Of a stretch of 64,000 nucleotides of DNA, positions 17,346-25,297 are shown piece by piece. The notes under the pieces were generated by a model. It ran no database searches. It saw only the letters and a list, made by a program, of their open reading frames with translations, and had not been told where the DNA came from. The stretch spans positions 35,697-99,696 of the forward strand of contig JBCBQC010000010.1 in assembly GCA_039820405.1 (NCBI GenBank), in the 5' to 3' direction. Origin of the DNA: CALLVY01 sp937899855 (GTDB lineage: Bacteria > Bacteroidota > Bacteroidia > Chitinophagales > Saprospiraceae). Each line of letters starts with the position of its first letter. The first letter of the stretch is position 1. Both the position numbers and the translations under genes were made by a program.

Positions 17346-18368
17346 TTATCGTTTTCTTTCCAGGGGAATTTCCAGATCCAAGTGATAGCGTTCGGCGCTT
17401 CCGTTTTCTCGCCATACGTAATGGCCTTGGTACTGTAGGTCCAGGCGTTTGCGCATGTTTTCCAGCCCCAGTCCTCCGACGCCTGGCGTACGTGGTCGCC
17501 GCTTGACCGAATTGCGAATGGCCAGGTGTCCGACATCCGCCTCGTCCACGCGGATTCCGATGTGGATAAAGCCGTTCGGATTGGTCACGGCGTCGCTGTG
17601 TTTGCAGGCATTTTCAACAAAATTGACCAGAATCAGGGGCGCGATGAGGTGGTAAGCCCGTACTCCTTCTACGGACAGTTGGATGTTTTGCTGTTCCGAA
17701 TTCTTCATTTTGTGAATTTCCAGTAGATCTTCGATGGCTTCTACCTCCTTGGCCAGCTCCACGCGGTCGGCGGCGCAGTCGTACACCATAAAGCGTAGGA
17801 TGGAGGAGAGGCGTTCGAGCATGGGGGCGGTCTTTTGATTGCCGGTTTGGGCGTAGGCGTAGATGTTATTGAGCGTATTGAAGAGGAAATGCGGATTGAT
17901 TTGCGACTTTAGGAAACTGAGTTCGGCCGCCAGTTTCTCATTGTGCAATAGGCTCTCGGTGGTCAGGTTGCGGTACCAAGCTTCCACAAAATAGCGCAAG
18001 CTGAGCACGGCCACGATTACTGTATGCAGGAGAAAGTCGTAGAGGAAAGACTCCCAGAAGGTGGATAAAAAGAGGTGGAAAGCGGGAACGCAGTAGACGA
18101 CAAAATAGGAGGCGGCTGCGGACAGACAGAGCAGTAGCAAGGTCAGGGTTCCGTAAATCCAGTAGCGTTCGCGATTCATCAAGGGGAGCAGCAGGTAATA
18201 GTGGAAGTAAGCAGTGGCCATGGGAATGCTGATGGCTACTCCGGTGTAAGCCAGGGCAGTGAGAAAATCGAAATAGTCCAGGGCCTCCAGAAAAAAAATG
18301 AGGGTGAGGATGGACCAGAGGGCCACCTGCGCCAGTAAGCGATAGCGTTTGAATTGCGAGGACTCCAT
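17346..18368 (-). CDS. Sensor histidine kinase of the LytS/YehU (His_kinase) type
   Basis: 340 residues from the ATG at 18368; a start 48 bases further upstream is possible but adds a non-hydrophobic stretch. Four transmembrane helices occupy the first ~150 residues. The His-kinase domain follows, with the phospho-acceptor His in FLKSQINPHFLFNTLNNIYAYAQ. The ATPase part has PLILVNFVENACKHS (N-box) and GVGGLGLENMRKRL (G-box). No extracellular sensor domain is evident, so the signal may be sensed in the membrane. It forms an operon with the LytTR regulator. Confidence 0.92.
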   Translation of the reverse strand: MESSQFKRYRLLAQVALWSILTLIFFLEALDYFDFLTALAYTGVAISIPMATAYFHYYLLLPLMNRERYWIYGTLTLLLLCLSAAASYFVVYCVPAFHLFLSTFWESFLYDFLLHTVIVAVLSLRYFVEAWYRNLTTESLLHNEKLAAELSFLKSQINPHFLFNTLNNIYAYAQTGNQKTAPMLERLSSILRFMVYDCAADRVELAKEVEAIEDLLEIHKMKNSEQQNIQLSVEGVRAYHLIAPLILVNFVENACKHSDAVTNPNGFIHIGIRVDEADVGHLAIRNSVKRRPRTPGVGGLGLENMRKRLDLQYQGHYVWRENGSAERYHLDLEIPLERKR

Positions 18369-18585
18369 GGGGATACAAGTTGGCAAAGAATCCTGAAAAT
18401 TGAAAATATTTCCCATCAGCGGACCAAAATCCCCATTGAGTGGGCGCTCCCCCTACCTCACTACCCACTTATCGGCTGAATCGTCCCGTTCGTAAGCGCA
18501 CGGGCCCCGACGAAGCGTTAAACTTTTTTTATTATCGAAATTGGATCATCTTCACTTTCGAATCATCCAAAGTACCCGAGTCATC

Positions 18586-19173
18586 ATGAAAGCCTACTTA
18601 TTCTTCGGTATTTTTATTCTCCTGGGATTTTCGGCCCGGGCGCAGTACCGCGCCTCCCAGCTGCCCCTGTCCCTGGCCTACTACGGCAACATCCTCATCA
18701 ACCCGGGCGTCAAAATCGGGACCGAGTGGGAATTCCGACAGTGGGAAAAAACGCCAGCCCAAAACGCCAGCCCGCGCCAGCACCGCCTCTCCCTAGATCC
18801 ACAGCTCGCCTTTTTCCAGCAAGGCGGTCACCGGAGCAATTTCCAATTCCACCTCGACCTGGCCTACCGCATTCAGAAGCTCGACCGCCGCCGCTACGCC
18901 ACCTGGGCCCTCGGCCTGGGCTACCTCCAACAATCGCAGGTGGTCAACTGGAGCTTCAACCTCAGCGACGGATCGCGGCAGGACGTGGAGCGCACCCGCC
19001 GCCACTACGTACTGCCCAGCCTGAGCTACGAATGGGGATTCTTCTCCTCGCCCCGACTCAATTGGTACAGTAAATTTTCTTTTGCCCCCTGGTTGTCCGC
19101 CGAAGCGGCCAACACCCTTTCCCTCCAAGTGGAAATTGGGCTGAAGTGGCACTGGTCAACCTCTAAAAATTAA
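18586..19173 (+). CDS. Probable outer-membrane beta-barrel protein with signal peptide (DUF2490-like)
   Basis: 195 residues from the ATG at 18586. MKAYLFFGIFILLGFSARAQ is a standard signal peptide. The mature part is rich in alternating hydrophobic and aromatic strands (GVKIGTEWEFRQW, RLSLDPQLAFFQQ, NFQFHLDLAYRIQ, YATWALGLGYLQQ, YVLPSLSYEWGFF, LNWYSKFSFAPWL, LSLQVEIGLKWHW), the pattern of a small outer-membrane barrel. The function is unknown. It lies 5 bp before the amine-oxidase lipoprotein gene, so the two are co-transcribed and may work together. Confidence 0.6.
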   Translation: MKAYLFFGIFILLGFSARAQYRASQLPLSLAYYGNILINPGVKIGTEWEFRQWEKTPAQNASPRQHRLSLDPQLAFFQQGGHRSNFQFHLDLAYRIQKLDRRRYATWALGLGYLQQSQVVNWSFNLSDGSRQDVERTRRHYVLPSLSYEWGFFSSPRLNWYSKFSFAPWLSAEAANTLSLQVEIGLKWHWSTSKN

Positions 19174-19178
19174 TCCTC

Positions 19179-20369
19179 ATGAAACGCAAAGACTTTCTGA
19201 AAAATTTCGCGACCCTCGGCCTGGGCCTCTCCTTCTTCAGTACCCTACTTTCCTCCTGCGACAAAGGATCCCTCCTGCCCGACGATCTGGAGGTCAACTT
19301 TCGCGGAAAGGTACTCATCATCGGCGCCGGCGCGGCGGGCATGACGGCCGCCTATCTCCTCAAACGCTACGGCATCGACTTTGAGATCCTGGAAGCGGCC
19401 CCCACCCACGGTGGCCGGATCAAGAAGCTGAGCGGTTTTGTCGATTTTCCCATCGATTTGGGGGGCGAGTGGATCCATACCGATCCGAAAGTCATGGTCG
19501 ACCTGATCGACGACGAGGAGGTATCGGTCGACATCGACATTATCACCTACAACCCGCAAACCTTTCAGGTCCTGCGGGATGGAGAGCTGCGGAGTCGCAA
19601 CTTTGCCAACCAATTTTACAGCGAGTACAAATTTAAAAACACCACCTGGTTTGATTTCTTCGACCAGTACATGGTCCCCCACATTCGCGATCGGATTCGC
19701 TACGAACGACCCGTCGTCGGGATCGATTACTCGGGAGAACGGGTGGTGGTGGAAGATGCGACGGGCACGTTCCACGAGGCGGATAAGGTACTAGTGACGG
19801 TTCCGATCAGTATCCTAAAGCAAGACCTGATCAATTTTCAGCCCACGCTTCCCACGGATAAGGTCGAGGCTTTGGCGACGATCGATTACCCCCCCATTCT
19901 CAAAGTCTTTATGGAGTTTTCGGAGCGCTTTTACCCGGATATTCTGATTCGCGATGGTTTATTCGAGCAGAACAACCTCCTCTACGATGCTGCTTTTGGC
20001 AAGGATTCGGACCACCACGTTTTGGGTCTGTTTTGTATCGGTGAAGACGCTCGTGCGTACGTCGACTTGGAGTCGGACGAGGCTGTTTTGGAGCGCTTGC
20101 TCGCCGAGTTGGATGCCATCTATGAGGGGCGAGCCAGCCAGACCTACCGACAAGGGGTGGTACAAAACTGGAGCAAAGAGCCTTACATCCGTGGTTCGTA
20201 CTCCCACTTCCAGGAAGGTTACCGCAGTACCATCGACACCTTGATCGAGCCGATTGATGGGAAGGTGTACTTTGCGGGGGAGGCAATGAATCCGGTAGGA
20301 CAGACCTCCACCGTTCACGGGGCGGGCGAATCGGCTTACGTTGCGATCGAGAAATTGGTGCAAGCCTAG
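19179..20369 (+). CDS. Flavin-containing amine oxidoreductase, predicted lipoprotein
   Basis: 396 residues, shorter than the usual ~450-500 of monoamine oxidases. The N-terminus MKRKDFLKNFATLGLGLSFFSTLLSSCDKG has a lipobox-like LLSSC, so the mature protein would be lipid-anchored in the periplasm. The FAD dinucleotide motif is VLIIGAGAAGMTAAYLLKRYGIDFEILEA, followed by HGGRIKKL and LGGEWIH. The C-terminal FAD site is IDGKVYFAGEAMNPVGQTSTVHGAGESAYVA. The family oxidises amines with oxygen, giving aldehyde, ammonia and peroxide; the substrate is unknown. The missing length lies in the central substrate-domain region. Confidence 0.85.
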   Translation: MKRKDFLKNFATLGLGLSFFSTLLSSCDKGSLLPDDLEVNFRGKVLIIGAGAAGMTAAYLLKRYGIDFEILEAAPTHGGRIKKLSGFVDFPIDLGGEWIHTDPKVMVDLIDDEEVSVDIDIITYNPQTFQVLRDGELRSRNFANQFYSEYKFKNTTWFDFFDQYMVPHIRDRIRYERPVVGIDYSGERVVVEDATGTFHEADKVLVTVPISILKQDLINFQPTLPTDKVEALATIDYPPILKVFMEFSERFYPDILIRDGLFEQNNLLYDAAFGKDSDHHVLGLFCIGEDARAYVDLESDEAVLERLLAELDAIYEGRASQTYRQGVVQNWSKEPYIRGSYSHFQEGYRSTIDTLIEPIDGKVYFAGEAMNPVGQTSTVHGAGESAYVAIEKLVQA

Positions 20370-20430
20370 TGCCGCTATTGTAAATGTTAAGGTGACGGAC
20401 AAAAAAAGAGCTCGCCCGATAATAAGAGGG

Positions 20431-20438
20431 TATTTTTG
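20431..20438 (+). promoter_or_regulatory. TAnnTTTG -7 element upstream of the His-rich mini-protein
   Basis: TATTTTTG at 20431-20438 matches the Bacteroidota -7 consensus TAnnTTTG. Transcription would begin near 20445, leaving a leader of 35-75 bases to the possible starts of the His-rich protein. Confidence 0.5.
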
Positions 20439-20520
20439 GGGATTAATGTCTATATTGTGAGCTAGAACTGTACGCACCATTAGCATACAAACCACATATC
20501 GTCCTTTCGCTGCGGGTCTC

Positions 20521-20850
20521 ATGGCCCTCGTTCTTCTCAATGCCTTTGTGTTGAAAGAGTTGCACTATCTACTCGATCACCACCACCATCATCATTGTCA
20601 TCACGAAGAACCTCACGAACAGCCTCACGGCGAGAGCGACGGAGAATGGTACCTGCACGGCGAACTATCCCAAGCCGAGCAATGCTTCTTGTGTCTTACG
20701 CTCTTCACTCCTTTCGAAACTCCCGATGAAGAAGTACTCCTATCGGTGCCAGCTATTGCTTGGGTAGCCACGGCCTTCTTCACGTATACCAACCCGCATT
20801 CGGGAAACGACCGCCAACACCTCTTCCTACGGGGTCCCCCGGTGGCCTAA
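20521..20850 (+). CDS. Small His/Cys-rich membrane-anchored protein, probably metal related
   Basis: 109 residues from the ATG at 20521. A hydrophobic segment (ALVLLNAFVLKELHYLL) is followed by a run DHHHHHHCHHEEPHEQPHGE, a CFLC motif and a conserved-looking end FLRGPP. The frame stays open to 20461 and reads TTYRPFAAGL just before the ATG, which would complete the membrane helix, so the real start may be an upstream non-ATG codon such as ATT at 20479. The His cluster and CxxC pair suggest binding of zinc, copper or nickel. It sits beside His-rich lipoprotein and ZnuD-like receptor genes. The family is not named with confidence. Confidence 0.65.
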   Translation: MALVLLNAFVLKELHYLLDHHHHHHCHHEEPHEQPHGESDGEWYLHGELSQAEQCFLCLTLFTPFETPDEEVLLSVPAIAWVATAFFTYTNPHSGNDRQHLFLRGPPVA

Positions 20851-21204
20851 GATCTTTTTGCTATTTTTCGTTGATTGCCCTTTGACCTTAGTTGGTCAAT
20901 GGTGCCCTATGTAAAGTACTCATTTTTGCCCAGACTCTTGATCGGCAAGGGAGCGATTCATGGTGATGGTCGCAGGGCAATCATCCTAAGTAAGATGGGG
21001 TGTGACAAAGTCCAGACCTTGGCTTCTCACATGTCTCCTACGATGGTGAAAATAGCACGAATCATCCCCTCGATTTCAACAAGCAATCGTACGCTCCACA
21101 CCGCCAAGGTATCCCCACCGTCAGTATTGTTGATGGCAGGTTCCTGGTCAAAGTTCAGCTGTCGTAATTCCTTATTGATGTCAACCTGTAACACCTGATT
21201 AACC
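20851..21204. other. 354-bp stretch without a convincing gene
   Basis: No reading frame here has a convincing start plus protein-like sequence. A plus frame from 21006 reads sensibly (GFSHVSYDGENSTNHPLDF, then IPTVSIVDGRFLVKVQLS to a TAA), but stops directly precede it and no start codon is suitable. It may be a decayed gene end, or chance. No operator like those at 25109 or 29934 and no clear promoter was found. Confidence 0.35.
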
Positions 21205-21633
21205 ATGAAATTATTTCAACCTTTCATTCTGCTTCTACTGGGCATCTGTATGGTCAGTTTTCACTCCTGTGCGGAAGACGAAGACGATGCCCCCGTCCCG
21301 GAGCCCGCGGTGGAAAATTCCATTACCATTACCATTGATGAACCTACGAATGATGCCGTGGTCAGCAACTGCGAGGATGTTCACATCCACGTTGATTTTG
21401 ACGCTTCCATAGAGAACCACGAGGTGGAAATTGTGCTACATCCCGAAGGCGACACTTCCAACAAGCTCATCGACTACGACGAACACAACCACGACAAAGA
21501 AATTAGCTTTGTACAAGATATTAACCTGTGCGATTTTGCGGCGGGTACTTGCTTCCACCTCGAAGTGGTGGCTTGTATCAACCACGACTGCGACCAGGCC
21601 GAAACTGCAGACGCTGAGTTCTGCTTACCTTAA
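21205..21633 (+). CDS. His/Asp-rich lipoprotein of the metal locus
   Basis: 142 residues. MKLFQPFILLLLGICMVSFHSC is a lipoprotein signal ending in a lipobox-like FHSC. An acidic linker (AEDEDDAPVPEPAVEN) is followed by a small Ig-like beta domain: ITITIDEPTNDAVVSNCEDVHIHVDFDASIENHEVEIVLH. Putative metal ligands cluster in VHIHVDFD, YDEHNHDKE and CINHDCDQ, and five or more Cys suggest disulfides. It resembles the DUF4625-type lipoprotein at 24162 in general design. It is convergent with the first ZnuD-like receptor gene, with 15 bp between the stops. Likely a periplasmic or surface metal-binding accessory; function inferred from context only. Confidence 0.7.
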   Translation: MKLFQPFILLLLGICMVSFHSCAEDEDDAPVPEPAVENSITITIDEPTNDAVVSNCEDVHIHVDFDASIENHEVEIVLHPEGDTSNKLIDYDEHNHDKEISFVQDINLCDFAAGTCFHLEVVACINHDCDQAETADAEFCLP

Positions 21634-21648
21634 ACTTTGCTTTACTAT

Positions 21649-24027
21649 TTATGCTTTTGTTAATTTTCCGGAGAAGGGCAACTTGAGGGTTAACACCCAA
21701 TTGCGGCCCTGCTCCGGGATATTTAAGAGGCGGTAACGACTCAGATGAGCAAGATAAAAAGTATCCATCAAATTTTGTACCTGAATACTCAGCCTTAGCG
21801 GTTGGCGGTGCCATAGAAAATCCGCTCCTACCCCCACCTCCCAAAGCGAATAAGCCGGCGTTTGATTCTCCGAACGATCGATCCGCAAGTTTCCCGTAGC
21901 TGCAAAATGATATTGATGCCCCAATTCGAGGTGTGCCTCTTCCAACCAATGGCCGTGGGCGAAGGCCCAGCGCAAGTCGGTGCGAATGGCGGGTTGGGGG
22001 GTAAAGGGTAAGGCCAAGCGCGTCCGTGGATTGTACGATTGAACAAAGTCCACGGCTTGCTTCAAGGATAAAAAAGAAAGCAACTCCCACTTCCAGTACA
22101 ACTCAACTCCCGTATAGATGGCATCGTCCTGGCGGTATTGGAAAATTTGCCCAGCCTCCGGTAAAGGAGAAAAGCGCGCGGGAAAAGTAGGACCCAGATA
22201 AATGTAATTGTCAAAATAATTGAAATAGAGGGCCAAACTGGCTTCGACTCGTGTCCAGCGACCGTCCGCACTCAGGTCCAGTTGGTAGCCTTGTTCGGAG
22301 CTCAAATCGGGCGTCCCGATTTCGTGGCGAAAAGTACCGTGGTGAATTCCGTTCGAAACCGTTTCGGCGGGATAGGGTACGCGAAAACTCTTGCCAAGAT
22401 TGGCCTTCAATACCCACTGACCATCCCGTAAAGTCAGGTTGGTCCCAACCGAGGCGGACCAGTTGAAATAACCATCGTCCGTAAGGGGGGCCACCAGCGA
22501 GTCGGTAATGTTTTCGTTGCTGTCCCAGACGAATTGGCGGTAAAAAGAAGTCTGGTTTTCTGCGTAGTCGAGTCGCAGCCCACCGTTGATCAACCAGCGG
22601 TCGCTCATTTGCTTCTCCCAGAGGGAAAATGCGCCGGCCCTTGAGGTTCGAAAGTCGGGGAGTAAAAACTCAAAGCCACCGCGTAAATTGCGCTGCCACT
22701 GCGCATTGAAGCCGTGGGTCGACTTGGTGGTGGGGCCCAGTCGGTGTTCATAATGAACCGCTACGCTGTAGGTCTCCAGCTCAAATTCTAGCGCCAGTTG
22801 GTCGTTGGGATCGATCCGAGAGCTGGGAATGCTATGGAACTCCGGTACCGAGTATTCCTGCCGCAAATTGCGTTGGTAGCCCACATCGATACGCAGGTGG
22901 TTTGCGCCAAAGAAAAAGGTCTGGTTGAGGGAAACGCGTTCGTGTTGAACGGATTGACGCGGTACGTCGATGTCGCGGGGGTTGCCGTCGTCATCGAGTC
23001 GGTAGGAACGCGGAATGCCCACGGCCCCGGAGAACAAACCAGCTTCCAGCGAATAGCGACTGAACAGGAGGCGCGTGATGCCCCAGGGGCGGCTGATGCC
23101 TCCCGCGAGGGTAAAATTGGCTTCTCGACCAGCCGTGTTTTTCAGGCGCTCGTCGAGGATGGGGAGGGTAAAAGAATTGTAGGTGAAGGTTTCGGTGGGC
23201 ACGCGGTAATCGGCAAAATTCTGGTGGCTGTAGCGGGCGATTAGGAATACATCATTCCAATTGATGCCCAGTCGGGCCGAGCCTCCCCAGTGGGCATTGT
23301 TGCTTTTGTATACCCCCAGTACGCTACCGTCGATGCTGTGCTTGGGTAGCAATTTTCCGGGTTGGATATTGATGACCCCCCCCAGCCCATCGGAGCCGTA
23401 CTGCAAAGCGCCCGGCCCCTTGATGATCTCGACGCGCTCGACATCGAAGGGGTCGATCTCCAGCCCGTGATCGCTCCCCCACTGCTGGCCCTCCTGCTTG
23501 ATGCCCTGGTGGTTGACGATGATGCGATTGGCGGAAAGTCCACGGATGACGGGTTTGGCAATGCCCACCCCGACATTGATGGCACTGATCCCCGGAAGCT
23601 TTTCGATCGACTTGGCAAAAGTACCGCGTACGTTTTCTTCGAAAAAGTCCAAGTCGAGGTGATCGGCCTGGAGGGTCTCTTCCTGTTTGGCATGCTCCTC
23701 GCTGACCACCAAGGTTTCTAAGGTCTGGGGCGCGGGTACGACTTGCAAACGGAGGAAAGGACTGGTCCCATTGTGGAGCTCGATTTTTTGCTGCTGGCTT
23801 TGGTAGCCCAGAAAGCGGAATTCGACGCGATACTTGCCATCGGGCAGGCCCCAAAACTCGAATCTGCCGTCCGCCTTACTGATGCAATGGAGGCTATCGG
23901 GAAGCAGCAGCAGGTGGGCCCCGGGCAGGGGTTCGCGGTTTTCGTCCACTACCCTACCCTGGATTTGGGCGGTACCGGGAACGCACGACAGCAACAGGAA
24001 AGTAAAAATTACCAAGGGTTTCATCAC
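21649..24027 (-). CDS. TonB-dependent receptor, ZnuD-like (metal locus, first copy)
   Basis: 792 residues; the start is the first of two adjacent ATGs. A signal peptide (MMKPLVIFTFLLLSCVPGTAQ) precedes a carboxypeptidase-regulatory-like domain (IQGRVVDENREPLPGAHLLLL to FLGYQSQ). The plug follows, with SIEKLPGISAINVGVGIAKPVIRGLSANRIIVNHQGIKQEGQQWGSDHGLEIDP and VERVEIIKGPGALQYGSDGLGGVINI. The rest is a beta-barrel ending in a hydrophobic strand. The 'QQWGSDHGLEIDP' segment is the position of the SDHAVxxDP motif of zinc receptor ZnuD, so import of zinc or another divalent metal is inferred. It is divergent from the DUF4625 lipoprotein gene 134 bp away. Confidence 0.85.
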   Translation of the reverse strand: MMKPLVIFTFLLLSCVPGTAQIQGRVVDENREPLPGAHLLLLPDSLHCISKADGRFEFWGLPDGKYRVEFRFLGYQSQQQKIELHNGTSPFLRLQVVPAPQTLETLVVSEEHAKQEETLQADHLDLDFFEENVRGTFAKSIEKLPGISAINVGVGIAKPVIRGLSANRIIVNHQGIKQEGQQWGSDHGLEIDPFDVERVEIIKGPGALQYGSDGLGGVINIQPGKLLPKHSIDGSVLGVYKSNNAHWGGSARLGINWNDVFLIARYSHQNFADYRVPTETFTYNSFTLPILDERLKNTAGREANFTLAGGISRPWGITRLLFSRYSLEAGLFSGAVGIPRSYRLDDDGNPRDIDVPRQSVQHERVSLNQTFFFGANHLRIDVGYQRNLRQEYSVPEFHSIPSSRIDPNDQLALEFELETYSVAVHYEHRLGPTTKSTHGFNAQWQRNLRGGFEFLLPDFRTSRAGAFSLWEKQMSDRWLINGGLRLDYAENQTSFYRQFVWDSNENITDSLVAPLTDDGYFNWSASVGTNLTLRDGQWVLKANLGKSFRVPYPAETVSNGIHHGTFRHEIGTPDLSSEQGYQLDLSADGRWTRVEASLALYFNYFDNYIYLGPTFPARFSPLPEAGQIFQYRQDDAIYTGVELYWKWELLSFLSLKQAVDFVQSYNPRTRLALPFTPQPAIRTDLRWAFAHGHWLEEAHLELGHQYHFAATGNLRIDRSENQTPAYSLWEVGVGADFLWHRQPLRLSIQVQNLMDTFYLAHLSRYRLLNIPEQGRNWVLTLKLPFSGKLTKA

Positions 24028-24161
24028 CCCATAAAATTAAGCTTTTGCGCAGCGGCTTTGAGAAAATCGAGACGGAAAAAACGGAGACTAGATGGCAAAC
24101 CAACTTTTTGATGGAAGGGTAAAAAGACCTTTTTCGTAAATTAGCCAAAACGACAACAAGC

Positions 24162-25019
24162 ATGACCCAATTGAGATTCTTTAGCCTTCTGTTGCTGGCC
24201 TTCGGCCTGACCGCCTGCGGCAACGACGATGCCATCGACGTCAGTGCCGCCGTATTGGACATCCAACGGATTGTGCCTGCGGCCCAGCGCGCGGAGGTCT
24301 GCGGCGGAACGGAAGCCGAGGTTTTTCTACTAAAAGGCGGACAAATTTTTGAGATGGACCTGCGCTTTAGCGACGATCAAGCCCTCTCCCAGTACAAAAT
24401 CGACATCCACAATAATTTCGATTGCCACGGTCACGACGGGGCCAGCGCACCGGGCGTAGTCGTCCCGGATGTCGAAAGCCAAACCATGGATTGGACCACG
24501 CTCGAAATCGTATCTCTCGAAGGCAATGACGAGACCGTTTCGCGAAGTCTGGAGGTGCCCCAAAATGTGACGGCGGGCCTGTACCATTTCCAAATTCAGG
24601 TCCTCGACGCGGCCGGCAATGACGAACCGCTGGCCAATATTTACTCCCTAAAAATCGAAAATCCCCTCGATCAATTGCCCCCACAAATCGAAGCCACCAC
24701 CTCCCTCGGTGACGTTTTTAGCGTCGCCCGGGGGCAAGCGCTCGATTTTATCGGCCAGGTGACGGACAACCGCTCACTCAGCGATGGTGGCAACGGCGTC
24801 CTGTTTCTCAGCTACACGGACCTGCGCACCCAAAACGTTTTCAATACCGACGCCGTCTTCGTGTTCGACGGGAGCGTTCGGGAAGTGTATCCATTCGAAT
24901 TTGCCTATCGTATTCCCACTACGCTCAAATCCGGCGACTACCTTTTTGTGCTGGGCGCCAACGATGGTGTCCGCAATGTAGCCGAATCCATCGTGTTTGA
25001 AGTCACCGTTACGGATTGA
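24162..25019 (+). CDS. DUF4625-type lipoprotein with metal-ligand motif
   Basis: 285 residues. MTQLRFFSLLLLAFGLTAC is a lipoprotein signal with lipobox LTAC (Cys19). The first domain contains GQIFEMDLRFSDDQALSQYKIDIHNNFDCHGHDG (about 61-93), the hallmark 'QYKIDIHNNFDxHxH' stretch of DUF4625 proteins, with several His/Asp/Cys that could hold a metal ion. A second Ig-like domain (about 165-285) begins DQLPPQIEATTSLGDVFSVARGQALDFIG. It lies divergently beside a ZnuD-like receptor gene, and DUF4625 genes often accompany such receptors. A surface or periplasmic metal-capture role is inferred. Confidence 0.8.
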   Translation: MTQLRFFSLLLLAFGLTACGNDDAIDVSAAVLDIQRIVPAAQRAEVCGGTEAEVFLLKGGQIFEMDLRFSDDQALSQYKIDIHNNFDCHGHDGASAPGVVVPDVESQTMDWTTLEIVSLEGNDETVSRSLEVPQNVTAGLYHFQIQVLDAAGNDEPLANIYSLKIENPLDQLPPQIEATTSLGDVFSVARGQALDFIGQVTDNRSLSDGGNGVLFLSYTDLRTQNVFNTDAVFVFDGSVREVYPFEFAYRIPTTLKSGDYLFVLGANDGVRNVAESIVFEVTVTD

Positions 25020-25108
25020 ATTGGGAGCGGGCCTTGGTCCCTCCACCCGCATAGCTACCCAATACGGCCCCACTCAGTATCATTTTAGTAGCCGGCACGG
25101 CACAATAT

Positions 25109-25131
25109 TTATTGCAACTTAGTTACAATAA
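25109..25131. promoter_or_regulatory. 23-bp palindromic operator (Fur/Zur-type), copy 1
   Basis: Half-sites TTATTGCAAC and GTTACAATAA flank the centre TTA; the arms are inverted repeats with one mismatch. The site differs at only three positions from the operator at 29934-29956 next to the Fur-family gene. It lies 13 bp upstream of a TAnnTTTG element and covers the -33 region, the position expected for a repressor site. Confidence 0.75.
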
Positions 25132-25144
25132 CCAGTTTGTTGGT

Positions 25145-25152
25145 TATATTTG
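25145..25152 (+). promoter_or_regulatory. TAnnTTTG -7 element for the second TonB receptor
   Basis: TATATTTG is an exact match to the Bacteroidota -7 consensus. It lies just downstream of the 23-bp operator. The transcript would have a leader of about 140 bases before the ATG at 25298; a short AATTGG/CCAATT hairpin is the only structure noticed in that leader. Confidence 0.6.
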
Positions 25153-25297
25153 CAGCGCAATAAATGAGAATAGAGTTATCCATGGCTCAACATAATACTT
25201 GCAGATCGCTAGAATAGAAACTTGAATATGTTTTGTTTTAAACTAGCAAATTGGTTAAAACGCCAATTGGGCTTTTCCGGATAGACAATACGCTCGA

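Noticed and set aside
20875..21198. 107-codon plus-strand open frame
   Set aside because: Composition is unlike a protein, and no domain or signal peptide is visible; a different frame reads better but lacks a start.
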